Assembly (NCBI RefSeq): GCF_000002235.5
Contig: NW_022145609.1
Span: 31,721,301-31,785,300 of the forward strand
Length of the DNA stretch: 64,000 bases
Direction: 5' to 3'
From: Strongylocentrotus purpuratus
Taxonomy: Eukaryota > Echinodermata > Echinoidea > Camarodonta > Strongylocentrotidae
Under the pieces are notes generated by a model. The model did not search any database. It was given only the letters and a program-made list of their open reading frames with translations, and was not told the origin of the DNA. Shown here one piece after another: positions 23,367 through 34,803 of this stretch (the stretch's first letter is position 1; each line of letters begins with the position of its first letter). The position numbers were made by a program, and so were the translations under genes.

Positions 23367-23686
23367 GGCCAAATAAAAAAATTCATGTTTAGCATCCTAC
23401 TTTTTTGAAAAATAGGAAGGAGGAGGCCCTTTTTTTCTTTTTTTCCCTTTCAAAATGGCCGCTCGGTACATTTTTCCTGACGGTCGGGCTATTTTTAAAG
23501 ATGGCCGCCGACTTTTTTGTATTTTTTAAATCAGAAATAGATCCATTTTAGCTGTGTTTTTCAAGTGTTTTTTTTTTTTTTTTTTAAATCCAAAAAAAAT
23601 TCCCAAAATTTTTTTTTTTTTAAAGGAGGCGACCCCCAAGAGGAAGCGGGCGGGGACGCTAAACATGTATATTTTTGTTAATGGCC
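23367..23686. repeat. Foldback element, ATGTTTAGCGTCC family, copy 1
   Basis: The left end GGCCAAATAAAAAAATTCAT continues GTTTAGCATCC. The right end in reverse complement is GGCCATTAACAAAAATATAC then ATGTTTAGCGTCCCCGCCC. The flanks may be a 3-bp TAG duplication. The interior contains AAAATGGCCGC and AAGATGGCCGCCGAC. Related elements lie at 41592-41943 and 63283-63370. Confidence 0.78.
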
Positions 23687-25765
23687 TAGCATTAAAATCT
23701 TTTCAGTGTGACATAGATGACAGATTTTTGTCTTGAATGAACAGGGGAGTACTTTATAATAATAATAATAACTTTTATTTACCCAGGGTCTCTACTTTAT
23801 TACTACGTTCCATTTATCAGTTGGGAATAAAACAGTTTCCATGGATATAAACTTCATCATATACCCGTTTCTGTTTCAAAAGAAAAAAAAGGGGACCTTC
23901 GTATTAAAAACACATTCTTTGACACTAAAATTCTTGGCCATGATTTGGCACCCACTACAAAGAAGGGTGTTAATAGACAGTTAAATACATTCTACTTCAG
24001 GGGGATTTAATAACTTCTACAAATGTTGGCGACTTATGAATTGTGTCCTAAATACTGCCTTCAGGGCATGAGGATGAAGTTCCTATCTATAACAATTAAA
24101 ATTAAGCATGAACTTAAAAGTATGCATGAATTCAAAACTTGAGCCAAAAACGTTGTGACTTTTAATACTTCTAATGTTAGGATAAATAAAATCCTGCCAA
24201 CCCCTTCACACTGAGTAGATCATCCATCTCCATTGGGTATTCAATGCAAAGACAATTACCATATTTCATACTTCTGTATTCTCTCATCCATTAAAATTGC
24301 AATAATTATGCAAACTTTGGTTTTGGCGGTGCTAGATCTTGACAGAAAAGCGCAACCATAAATGATTTATTGCGCAGTAAGGGGATGTGGCATAATAAAA
24401 TTCTAATTCTATCCACAAGTGAGTCCGCAGAGACAAGCAGAAAGAGCTTTTGATCACTTGACAGATAAGACTGAGTAGAGATGAGACAAGGGTTATAATG
24501 TAAGATGAATAGTCAAAATGCCCTGCTTGACATGAGGAAGAGTAAGAATAATCACTTTGTACTTTATAAATATAAAACGCACAGTGACAGAAAATAAAAG
24601 GAAACTTTGGACTATGGAAATTACTGAACTGTATGGATTATTAAGCATATTATCATTATTATTATTACTAAACATATACAATGGGGGATTGGAGAAAAAA
24701 AGGGCTTACAAAATAGATTCTACAATCAATTGAAGAGGACACTAATTCTTCCTTCAATAAGGGACAACAGTGTTTGCATCACGTGATGAATGTGATGATG
24801 ATTCACAGCAGTTGCAGCACTCTATTTTGAAGGATGTCAACTCAATTTAAAGAATGAGAGTTAATACCATTCTGGCTCATAGGGTGGGTCATGTTTACAT
24901 CAGTAATAAATATGAACAAACTTGATCCTGTTTTTCAATTCCACCGCAGCCTCCAACAAAATCCCTACATATCATTCCACTATGCATCGGTTTGCACCTT
25001 CCCCCATCTACATACGAGAACCATTATCCTACATACAATTTTCCTTTCCCTCACGTCACTTCATTATACACCCCTCTACCACTAGATCTACAAAGTAATA
25101 TTACACTTGCCCAGCCTTAAGCATATTTTTTGAATTATTCATAACTGACCCTAATGACTAGCGTGGTATTGAATGAAGCTCCACAATCGGGTTTATTCTT
25201 TGATCTTCGCAGGGAGAAAAATATCCTGAACGTGCGAAGGGCTTGATTGCTAGATCTTTCATGACTGTTATCTAAACATCTGCTTTTCATGAAAAATTCA
25301 GTTGTTTATCAGTACTACAGCATACGTACGATCAAAACAATAGAAGGCTATAAAGAGCTGATGAAAGCTGCACTATCAACCTCACTGATATTTTTTTCTT
25401 TGAATAATTAAAGGCATCAGTCTTATTGACACCAACATGCTTGTCTAACAGTCCAATTCCATCTAAGGTCGCAAATTCAAGCATTCCAAAAGGTCCTCCA
25501 CAAGGGCCACTTAAACAGGGTACTAATATGATTGCAGGGCCCTCAGGGAGAACAGTATGAATACTGATGAGACTACCCTGGGTAAACAATACATATTATT
25601 ATTATTCTTGGTAATGCTATGATTGATAAAAAGATTTGTCATTATTTAAAAGGGGGGGGGGGTTCTGTTCCCCCAATCCATATTCCTCTATTTTATACAC
25701 TGGTTTAATTGTGTCAGGGGAATGCCTCCATCCCCCTCTTCTGCAAAGCTACATCACTATTAACA

Positions 25766-25929
25766 CCAGGGGGGCATTTCACAAAGCCTTTTTTCAATGA
25801 CAAATAACAAAAATCAGTGACAAATCTGCTGATAACAAATCAGAAGCAAGGATTTCAGTAGCTTATAACACAAATTGTCATTTGTCATTGATGACAAGTT
25901 TTGTGAAATGCCCCCCCCCCCCCCCCCCC
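25766..25929. repeat. Foldback element, GTTTCACAAAGC-end family, ending in a C run
   Basis: The left end CCAGGGGGGCATTTCACAAA and the right end TTTTGTGAAATGCCCC form the terminal inverted repeat. The interior CAGTGACAAATCTGCTGATA is shared with the fragment at 1-122. The right end runs into a 19-bp C homopolymer (25911-25929), as if the terminal C tract expanded. Confidence 0.8.
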
Positions 25930-26220
25930 AGTACCCCAGTTCTGTACCCGAACTATAAAAATCCTTGGAGGTGAAGGGACCAACGGGTACAGAACAGGAT
26001 GTCTAGTAATTATTGGTCCAAAAAGAGACTAAACCCTAAAAATTGTGTTAATGGGACTGGGCATTAGCGAAACTGGGACTGATGGCACATAATGCAACTT
26101 GAACATAGGACCATAAAAACATCCAGCTCAAGTGCTATTCTGGCTTATAATCAAGCAATATCGTCATGTCATTTGCTCGGTGTCAGAACAACATACCATG
26201 TAAACTCATCTCATATTATA

Positions 26221-26345
26221 CAGGGTTTTAATGCTCTTCTGGCCTCAAATGACATTATTTATTCACCTATGAAGAACCAGAATGGCATTAGACTGTTAAC
26301 AAAATATAGGAATTAACGCCCTCCTTGCTCTCAACAGACAATATG
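26221..26345. repeat. Palindromic GTTAAC-CTTCTGGC repeat, two half-sites in a composite
   Basis: Contains AATGCTCTTCTGGCCTCAAA, AACCAGAATGGCATTA and, further right, AATTAACGCCCTCCTTGCTC with CAACAGACAATATGA. It looks like one diverged full copy next to a half copy. Confidence 0.65.
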
Positions 26346-26731
26346 AAAGTGAGAAAAAAAAAGAAAGGCCATCCACAGCAATTACTGCTCTTCAAAGCAC
26401 TGTCTGACAACTATAATCAATTATCTCTCCAAACACGCACGGAGCAGGGAATAATTGTCTGACGATGGACCAACGAGATGAAATGAAAACAGAATAGAGA
26501 TAATCTGATCAAGTGTAAACATGTCACCAGATTAAAAGAAAACTGACTAAAATGTATCTTGCCTTTTTAATCAAGAAGATTGTTCAATTCAGTCTGGATC
26601 TGGCATTGACGCCTTCATGTATTCTCTAAATAATCTACTGCTTACTAGAGAGAATCAAGAAGGTGTAATTAATTTCCTACATGTGAAATGCATCATGCCT
26701 ATAGTGATTTTAAGATGAAAGTGACAAGGAC

Positions 26732-27330
26732 TATATCCTCTGTTTGGAGCAAGAAGGGCATTAACTCAACTACATTAAAGGTAATACAAAGTTTTGGTAT
26801 GGGATCATGAATTAGGTTCAAATTAACATATTGGAAGCATATGCGATCCTACAATAGTTAGTGATCGTTGTCGCGGTTGAAATCGAGTCTTAAGTTATGA
26901 AATTGTAAATAATACACTCTTTATGTTGTATAGCTCCCTCTCAAGGTCGATATATTAATTGAGCTATAAAACAATGTTTCTTGACTAATATCGACCGATT
27001 AGCTATTCCCGTTTGGAAGCTATATACCAAAATTACATATTCTGAGATTGTCATGGTCGCTGCTACCATTCTATGGCTGTAGGCGCTATTTGAAGTTTAT
27101 CAAAATTTACCGGGAGCACCGGTAAATTTTATATTCAATTTTTCTCAAAAGTTGAAGTGTTTTAGGAGCTAAATTTTCTAGTGCTTATAATACATCCAAA
27201 GGGGTATCCAAATATATCAAAATTGTAAAGAATCACTATTCACTACCAACCCAATTTTCAAAATTTCCCAAAACTTTGTATTACCTTTAAAACAGAGTTA
27301 ATACCCTTCTGGCTCTAACAAAAGGTAATA
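26732..27330. repeat. Palindromic GTTAAC-CTTCTGGC repeat split by a nested TTAA element
   Basis: The left half has CCTCTGTTTGGAGCAAGAAG then GGCATTAACTC. The right half has ACAGAGTTAATACCCTTCTG then GCTCTAAC. Between them sits the element at 26779-27286, flanked by TTAA. The intact copy at 34719-34803 (AACTCCTATATTTTAACACA) shows the corresponding empty site. Confidence 0.85.
26775..27290. mobile_element. TTAA-flanked non-autonomous element with 19-bp inverted ends (nested)
   Basis: The left TTAA (26775-26778) is followed by AGGTAATACAAAGTTTTGG. The right end CCAAAACTTTGTATTACCT is followed by TTAA (27287-27290). The terminal inverted repeats are perfect over 19 bp. The element is 508 bp with an AT-rich interior containing GTAAATTT foldbacks and no coding capacity. 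It is unrelated in sequence to the TTAA element at 13477-13654. Confidence 0.88.
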
Positions 27331-27562
27331 GCCTGAAACATACAGTTTTGATTATCTTGTAAGAATACTAATTTCTTTGATTTCAAAGGCAATGCTGATG
27401 ACAACAACAAACTTCAAGATTTCAGAAATTATGAAAACATATTTCGAGTCAATCCCTTTTTTTCTTCTTGTCATGGAAATCTAGTGAACAAATATTCTAT
27501 GAAATTACTAATTCATATCCAATCATTCCTTGTATAAGAGATATACCGCCACATCTTTCATA

Positions 27563-27720
27563 TAATCTCTGAGAGAGGTCAATTTCTGGCTAAATTTAGG
27601 TACTGATAATTAGCTTACGAAAATAAATTGGATTGTTACGATTATTACGAATAAACCTCTGAGACAGGTCAATTTCTGGGTAGCTACTGATGAGCTTACG
27701 ACAATAAATTGGATTATTAG
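27563..27720 (+). repeat. Two-unit tandem duplication (~85-90 bp)
   Basis: AGGTCAATTTCTGG, CTTACGA and AATAAATTGGATT occur in the same order twice, at about 27577 and 27666. Diverged by small deletions. Confidence 0.75.
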
Positions 27721-28014
27721 GAACAGATTGATTGCACTTGAGTGATCAAATCCGGCAAAAACTGACTATATATAGTATAAGAAGATTTAGAATCAGCAAT
27801 GCTATGTAGTAAAAGAGGTTTAAATACAAGATTACATGAGGGGCAGTGAGACAAGTGCAAAAACGGTATCCTGAAAAGAATCTTAAATTTCTTAATGCCA
27901 ATGACTATCAAGGTGATTTGCTTAGAACTATTAAACTGCAAAACGTTTCAATGATTTTATATCAATATGACATAAGAATTAGAACACTGTCTCTCCTTTA
28001 CAGCATTCTCCATT

Positions 28015-28095
28015 TAATATTAATAATAATAATTGTTTCTTATACAGTGCTTTACCAGTTACAACGTACCTAACCAAAGTGCTTACAGGATTACT
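28015..28095 (-). repeat. Orphan SINE/LINE 3' tail (ATT)n
   Basis: On the minus strand it reads TGTAAGCACTTTGG ... AAAGCACTGTATAAGAAAC, then (ATT)n. The order of motifs is that of the SINE tail at 13270-13332, though diverged. A similar minus-strand tail, ACCCTGGGTAAATAAAAGTT with (ATT)n, lies at 23757-23800. Confidence 0.45.
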
Positions 28096-28904
28096 ATTTG
28101 CTGTTTTATATCATATACTAGTAAATGATCATTAGGCAGCATCTAATTATTATTATTTTTTGTTGTTGTAATATTAAGGAAACAATGAACATAACTCAGA
28201 CATTGAATAATTAATTATGAGTTGAATAACTACTACGAATTACTACAACATTACCTCATGTACCTAAACAAAAATTCTAATAAAATTGTCAACCTAGGCT
28301 TTTGCTTGGATCACTGCTGTCACCTTTAATGAGGCTCACCAGATGACACATTAAAAAAAAAAGAATAAATAAATAAAGAACTTAATTTTCACTTTGGAAC
28401 GAAAGAATTAATGTAATAGTTTGATTCGTTGCACATCAAACTGCATCAAAACATTTAACATATAGCAGCCCTTATTCCAAGATCCAAATCCGGATGGTTT
28501 TCCTATGGCATCATTAGGAGGCATTTGAAAGAGCGGTCGGCTGGTATACAATGCAGTTGTTGGTGTGATCGTATAGGTTTACGCTTCCTAAGGAATGGCC
28601 AATACATGTAAATTGCATTAATAATTCAGTTAGGGCAGGGCATGTAACTCGATGCTTTGTGGGTGCAGCTAGAATTCAGATATGATACTGGGAGATGCAG
28701 TTTTGTATCTAATTCAATCAATCTCCATTTCCCACCAATTTCAGAATGGCTCTTCACTGACATTGCGCCATTCTTGAATGTGCAGGTGAAAAGAGATCAG
28801 CAATTCCATTCTTAATTCAGTGACGTCACAATCAATCCACAGTGTGTTCTTCAGGACAACTGTGGATTGCTAGGTATGTATTTGGGGACCAAAAAGGTTC
28901 ATGT

Positions 28905-29173
28905 CACTATGAACAAGACGGACAAAGAAAGCGGACAAAATATACAGTTCCTCATTCTACCCTAAACCATTGCTGTGGTAGACAAAGGAACATCCGTTCA
29001 CTGCTATTATGTAAAAATGTGTAGAACAGGGGAATATGCATGTGACACCTGTTCTACACATTTTTAGGTAATAACAGTAAAGGTATTTTCCTTTGTCTAC
29101 CACAGCAATTGTTGAGGGTAGAATTAAGGAACTGTATATTTTGTCCTCTTCTTTGTCCGTCATGTTCATAGTG
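28905..29173. repeat. Large foldback with ~128-bp arms and a ~13-bp loop
   Basis: The left arm (28905-29032) begins CACTATGAACAAGACGGACA and the right arm (29046-29173) ends with its near complement TCATGTTCATAGTG. Matching inner blocks include TGTGTAGAACAGG against CCTGTTCTACACA. The arms differ at a modest number of sites. A transcript would form one long hairpin. Confidence 0.85.
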
Positions 29174-29994
29174 TTTATGTCCAAGTTCATACACATGTAC
29201 ATGTACATGTATACGTACATGAACATGTATACACTGTATGTACATTTGTTATAATTAGGAAGAACAATGAAAATACAGTTTGTATTGCCACAAGTAAGAC
29301 ATTGGCAAAACTGAATTTTGAGGAAAATAATCACCATGACTTAATTTAGCTCTAACAGGTATTATGGAAAAATGCATCCCCTGAAATAACCTTGTTTTTG
29401 TGGGGTTTTTTCATCACAGTATATTATGGCTTTGAACAGATGATATACATGTATTGTGTACTTGACACTGCATCTATCCAATGCCCAATATTCCTTGCAA
29501 GATCAGATTTTGGTCAAACAGCTACAATTGTGCATGGATACATCACTTTTTGATCTTATATCACCCCAGGTCAAAGGAACAATCCGTAGAGTCTACAATC
29601 ATGTTGGCAATGCAATATTCACAAAGACCACCAGCCTTCAAAGTGAAAGGATGCAGATGGAATATTGAATAGACCTTCTTTCCAATCCACCTGTTTTCTT
29701 TATTAGTGAACCCATAAAGAACTGGATACGTACGTCTCTAACAGTACAAGACTTGATAGCAAAATGGAGTATAGTTTCCTGGGGAATTGAGACAGTAAAT
29801 TCAATCTAAGATTCAATTTGCAAGGCTCCACAGTAACTTTTACCTACTGTATAAGGGGGTCAATTTCAAGACATGCACAGTCACAGTGAGACATACCCAC
29901 ACTGCATAATTCTTCAACTGGCAAGCAATACTACAAATTAGGACATTCTGACAGGCTTATATCAACTGTTCATAGTAAAAAGGGCAAGAGTATT

Positions 29995-30041
29995 TAAGTT
30001 TAAGTTTTAAAAGCCCTTCTGGATCTAAACAGGTGATATGT
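29995..30041 (+). repeat. Palindromic GTTAAC-CTTCTGGC repeat, half copy
   Basis: Contains AAAAGCCCTTCTGGATCTAA followed by ACAGGTGATATG, the right half of the consensus only. Confidence 0.65.
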
Positions 30042-30354
30042 TTTTTGGGAAGAAAAAATAATAATTTTTTTAGGATCCAAAAACATTATGCTGTATATAT
30101 ATATATATATATATATATATTGCCTCTTTTTTTTCTCCATTTAGGTTCCAGATAAAAAGACAGCCCTCTTTGATCTACAGATAACATGTACATGTCTGCT
30201 CAGAAGTTAAATTTATTGTGAGGTAATAGTTTTACTATTGCCCCTCATAGCACTCAATTTCTTTTATTATCTGTATAAAATTATATGCACTTAAAATATT
30301 GTATCAAACCATATTATGTTCATGAAAATGTATGATGAAAAAAGGATGAAGAAA

Positions 30355-30389
30355 CCAATAAATCAAATCAAATCAAATCAAATCAAATA
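30355..30389. repeat. (AAATC)n microsatellite
   Basis: About six consecutive AAATC/AATCA pentamers. Too short and not terminal, so not a telomere. Confidence 0.9.
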
Positions 30390-30417
30390 TGTGCTATGTT
30401 ACTTTCTTTCACCCAAG

Positions 30418-30540
30418 GGTGAACAAATCGTCGCTGTTTTCACGAAGTGATGGTAGTGAAAAAAAATTGCATTCACTTTGCGTTACGATTTTCCTCACTA
30501 CCGTCACTTCGTGAAAACAAGGACGAAATGTCTGTTCACC
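30418..30540. mobile_element. Short hairpin MITE, CACGAAGTGACGGTAG family, copy 1
   Basis: Core arms TTTTCACGAAGTGATGGTAG and CTACCGTCACTTCGTGAAAA surround TTGCATTCACTTTGCGTTAC. An outer GGTGAACA inverted pair extends the palindrome. Near-identical copies lie at 48214-48317 (opposite orientation) and 56361-56464. Confidence 0.85.
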
Positions 30541-31631
30541 GAAGAAAAGCTTGTACACAGTCCTACAGCAACATCTACATCAAGATGTAGTCGGCTCCCA
30601 TAGATTTTGATCTCATATTACAAAATGATTTCATTAAAAGCCAATGACGTACAGCTGAGCAGCTAACGTACTTGCTATCACGCTGCAAGGCCCGTCGGAT
30701 TTCATTATATCTGTCTGTGTTTCATGGATAGTAAGACTATCCTACTGGAGAGTTCGATAACTTGGTGAAACCAAACGGTTGCCGGGTAATCAAATATGCC
30801 AGATTATATCCCATTTCAAACAATGCTATCAGGTGTTTTGGGGCAAGAGCTGTCAATTCCAGATTGCCCATTGGTATACATATACATTTAATTTTAGGCA
30901 TCTTTGAAAATGGAAGAAAAAAGAAAAATACAATCAAAATGCTTGTCTGAGGCATGCTCAGCACAGCAGTAACATATTTATGCAAGTCAGATAATATTAA
31001 GTAATAGGTGAGTTATTGTAGTCCTGTAAAGAAAAAATCCCCAAAATTGAATAATTTGATTATAGCGCAGTCTACATGAGCATGTCTGAATATATATTTT
31101 TGGGGTTGCATTTTCTTATTTCATCCATAATCTACTGCATTTTATCAAATTCAAAATAACACCAGCAAAAAAAGATCACTTAGCAATGCATTTCATTCTC
31201 AAGGAAAACAAATAATTAAACATACAAATGGATTTATGGCTGCTTGCTTCCATATACTCTTTGCTAGATGGAGAAATATAATTGCCAGGTCAAACATGGA
31301 ATTAAATTCATGTATCTGCTCCAAGGCAGTTCCATATATATAGATCTACCCCCATTCCCATCAAGGTTCATACGATACACCCAACTGTCCTCCTAAATTC
31401 AGAGCAGAGAGCGAGGAGACAAGAATTCTACCGCTATGACGTCAATTTCCTGGAAGAAGTGCGGAACGCTGTACGAAGCAATCATGGGAGTACACTTGTG
31501 GAGGTTTTATGCTTTTTACAAGGAAGGCTTTTTATATATATCTGTATAGACAGTTATAAAAGGAGGGTGGTTTCCATTTCATGATTTAAAACTTTGGGAT
31601 ATACAAATAATATTCTTTCCATGTAAGAACA

Positions 31632-31990
31632 TATCGTCGGCGGGGTGGCAGAAGGGCGTTAGCCCGCGAGAGACTCAAAAACTATTTTTCTAATTATTCA
31701 CATTTAAATATTTGTTTTATATTTTAACTGCTTTCCGTCCCGAAAATTGGTTTAAAACATAAAAGACTAATAGAAATGGTGTAGTAGAACACAGCCACAA
31801 TTTTTTTTCTCAGAAATAAGTCAGTTTGATAAAAGTTTGAGGCGATTTAGTGCTAACGCCCTTCTGCTTAAAGTTTCATTATTGACCTGAAATTCGAGCT
31901 AACGCCCTTCTGCCAGCCAGGTGACGATATCGTCTGTTTCAAAGTATATGAGATAATGCCCTTCTGGCTCCAAACAGACGATATAATCTC
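31632..31990. repeat. Foldback element plus adjoining palindromic repeat copy
   Basis: The left arm GTCGGCGGGGTGGCAGAAGG continues GCGTTAGC. The right arm GAGCTAACGCCCTTCTGCC then CAGGTGACGATAT closes a ~300-bp palindrome, with another GCTAACGCCCTTCTGC inside. It abuts a diverged GTTAAC-CTTCTGGC copy (TATCGTCTGTTTC ... AATGCCCTTCTGGCTCCAAA). The TAACGCCCTTCTG core suggests the two families are related. Confidence 0.7.
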
Positions 31991-33735
31991 CTGAGAGCTA
32001 GAGGGATGTTAACTTGTATCATATTTTGTGTACCTAACATCTTTTGGCCTCAAATCTTGGCAAACAATATCAATTCTTGTCTTGCATGCTAGCTCAAAAG
32101 CTTTGAGGAAATGGAGACCTATTGTACACATACATAATGCATCATTCTGACAAGAACTGCTACATGTACATGTATGTTTAAAAAAGTCGGTGTTTAGTTG
32201 CAAAATGGATACATCCAGATCAAAGGGGTATAACCATCTCAAAGGCATTGGAAAGACAAAGACATATTGTAGATGTACATCATGCACTGTTCTGATCATG
32301 AGAAAGGCTATGTTCTGAGAAGGCGTTTAGTTTTGAAAGGTTTTCCCAAACGAGAGAGACCGATGTTTGCAGAGTGTCTGCTTACATTCTGATAGACTCG
32401 CACCAGACACACGCAATGAGCGATATGAGACATATTCACATTAAATACTGACATGTTTTTGAGAACAAAGGTTATTCTTTTTTTGCACTATATCAACTTT
32501 CCTATGACACTAAAAATTACAAAATACATGCCTTCTCTATGTGTCTGTTATTAAAGCAATCTACAATGTGCTTGTCTGCAATGGATCTATCATCTTGTAA
32601 TGGCACCTGACACATTGTAAAAAGGATTCAATTTGGACACAAATGGTCAAAATAACATGAAGTCTTACATAAATTATTTGCTATAAACAATGAGTGGTAG
32701 CCAATATGTACCATCCAGTCAGGTTAATCTCTTCATTGATTATTAAAATATCTTCACGATATTTGATTTCAAGACAACTGTTTTCTAGAACATTGGAACA
32801 GTGGGAACGCAGCCGATGGTGCATACATGTAGGTCTGAAGCACGTAACCCAAGACAGACTAGTAGATCATGTGTTTCCCACCACAGGGATGCGCTGTGTA
32901 TCATAGGTGTGGGCTAGAATACGAAGGGACGTGGTATGCTATAATTGGGTGCCAGTTTCGTGCGTAGGAGGGTACAAAATGGGGAACATAGTCATAGAGA
33001 GACACCTTGACATAACTATAAACATTAAACATTAAGAAATTTTTCAAAACAGTTGATATCTTGACGATTTGGAAGAAGGGAGAAAGTTAGGCAACCAAAA
33101 TACCGTTTTGAAAGCAAATGTCATAGACAATGAAAATGATATTAGTCATTGACACCTGTTATAACTATTTAACTGAACAGTAATCAAAATTGGGCTATTT
33201 AGTAATCTTGTAGTTCCGATCAGCAGAATTAAACATACTTTACATGTATTTACAAGTTATGTTTGTATATCATTCCCTATCATAAAATTGCCCTTGAATT
33301 TGGAAAAAACTTTCAAAGTAAAAGCAAAAATTTCATTACATAAAAAGAGAAAAAGAATAGAAAGAAAAACACTTCCTATATACTGTACATGTAGCTAGGT
33401 CAGTCTCCTTTTTCTCAAGCGTGTAGTCCTTCTTAATATGAATGACCTGGTGCAGTGATTAAACTGCCCCTAAGCATTTATCTCTCTTTACAGGCTTCAT
33501 TAGGTGTCTCAAATGACCTTAACTTGTCAGAGTGAAGTTAATGAAGGATATAAAGCTCTTTAATGAGCTCACTGAAGAGGCTTAATGTATCAAAGAATAT
33601 TTAATGAAATACATTTTAAGAAGTATATATATAAATGTCAATACATACATTTCACAAGCTATCAAATTTCAACACTGCAAAGTAAGTTTAAATTTGAGGC
33701 ACAGAAATCATGCACCTAGAATGATATCAACCCCC

Positions 33736-34225
33736 TGTCCACACACAACATTTTCCGTGACTAATCATGATTAGCTATACCGTTTCGCGATAGCGATACC
33801 GTTTCGCGATAGTTTTACGACCAAAATTGTAGGTGTGGACGCTCACTAACGATACGTCGTATAACGAAACTAGTCTAACGAAACGCAGGTTTGGGCATCG
33901 TTTCGAACTGAAACTCAATAAAGAATCACGCCTAATCACGGAAATGTTGTGTGTGGACAGGGGACCCCCTGGGGGAGTGTAACTAGTGTAACTAACTGGG
34001 CGGGGCTTAACGTGACCTCGAGCGAAATGAGACCAGACCTCTTATCACTATCGCGAAACTCTATAAAGAATCACGAAAAATGTTGTGTGTGGACAGGGGG
34101 CATTTTATACGATGATTCTTTAGTGACGACGTTTCTTGTGTGTGGACATCCTGGAATTTATACGATGATTCTTTATACGACGTATCGTTATAGAGTTTCG
34201 GGATAAATTGTTTTGTGTGTGGACA
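33736..34225. repeat. Foldback element, TGTCCACACACAAC family, copy 2
   Basis: Starts TGTCCACACACAACATTTTC and ends TTTTGTGTGTGGACA. It has at least four internal GTGTGTGGACA/TGTCCACACA blocks and repeated TATACGATGATTCTTTA motifs, suggesting a composite of nested or tandem foldbacks. It is the inverse orientation of 11502-11970. No coding capacity. Confidence 0.82.
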
Positions 34226-34635
34226 CGCTGCAAGACATCAATATAAGATTTATGATAAATTCCACAGGAGAATGATCCCCTTTTGGGGGTATTAATACAT
34301 ATAAAAACGCAATAGATCTTTCAGAAGACAAATATATGTAGTTATGTCTTTTACCGAAACTGATGTTAATGTTTAACCTGTGTATGATATTGTTTTTAAG
34401 AATAGATATTTTTTATTTAATTCTCTTCATGTTATGCATGTTATCAATGTAAGGTCTACCATCTGTTGAGAGCCTGAGATAAGTCAAGAAATTGATGAAT
34501 GAACATATCGTTTCAAACATAACTTATGTGGTATTTGCCTATTAGTTTTAGAGCAAAGTTATATAGATACAGCTTACTTCATCCTTGTTCTCGAGAGAGT
34601 GAAATATCATTTGTCTGAAAGCGTCTAGATATTGC

Positions 34636-34686
34636 AATTTAAAAGCCCCCCCCCCCCCCATCCCCCTCCCCCCTCCCCCCTCCCCC
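34636..34686. repeat. C-rich low complexity
   Basis: Runs of C interrupted by single T or A bases over about 50 bp. Confidence 0.9.
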
Positions 34687-34718
34687 AAACAAAACTTACA
34701 TATTCCTCCCAGAGTACA

Positions 34719-34803
34719 TTGTCTGTTTGGATCAAGAAGGGCATTATAACTCCTATATTTTAACACAGAGTAAATGCCCTTTTTGCTCTGAACAGATGAT
34801 ACA
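34719..34803. repeat. Palindromic GTTAAC-CTTCTGGC repeat, full uninterrupted copy
   Basis: TTGTCTGTTTGGATCAAGAA then GGGCATTATAACTCC on the left; CACAGAGTAAATGCCC then TGCTCTGAACAGATGATAC on the right. The centre is TATTTTAACAC, the natural empty-site form for the TTAA insertion at 26775. Confidence 0.8.

Noticed and set aside
25332-25589. Minus-strand open frame with LPEGPAIILVPCLSGP as an extra exon
   Set aside because: No acceptor/donor pair in suitable phase and no family recognised. Inserting it would break the SLC4A11 match across exons 1 to 3.
30355-30389. Telomere-like repeat
   Set aside because: The AAATC pentamer is not a known telomere unit and the run is about 30 bp in the interior.
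33736-34225. Possible long terminal repeat pair or virus-like element
   Set aside because: Ends are inverted rather than direct repeats and there is no coding region. No LTR, Polinton or viral remnant was recognised in the window.
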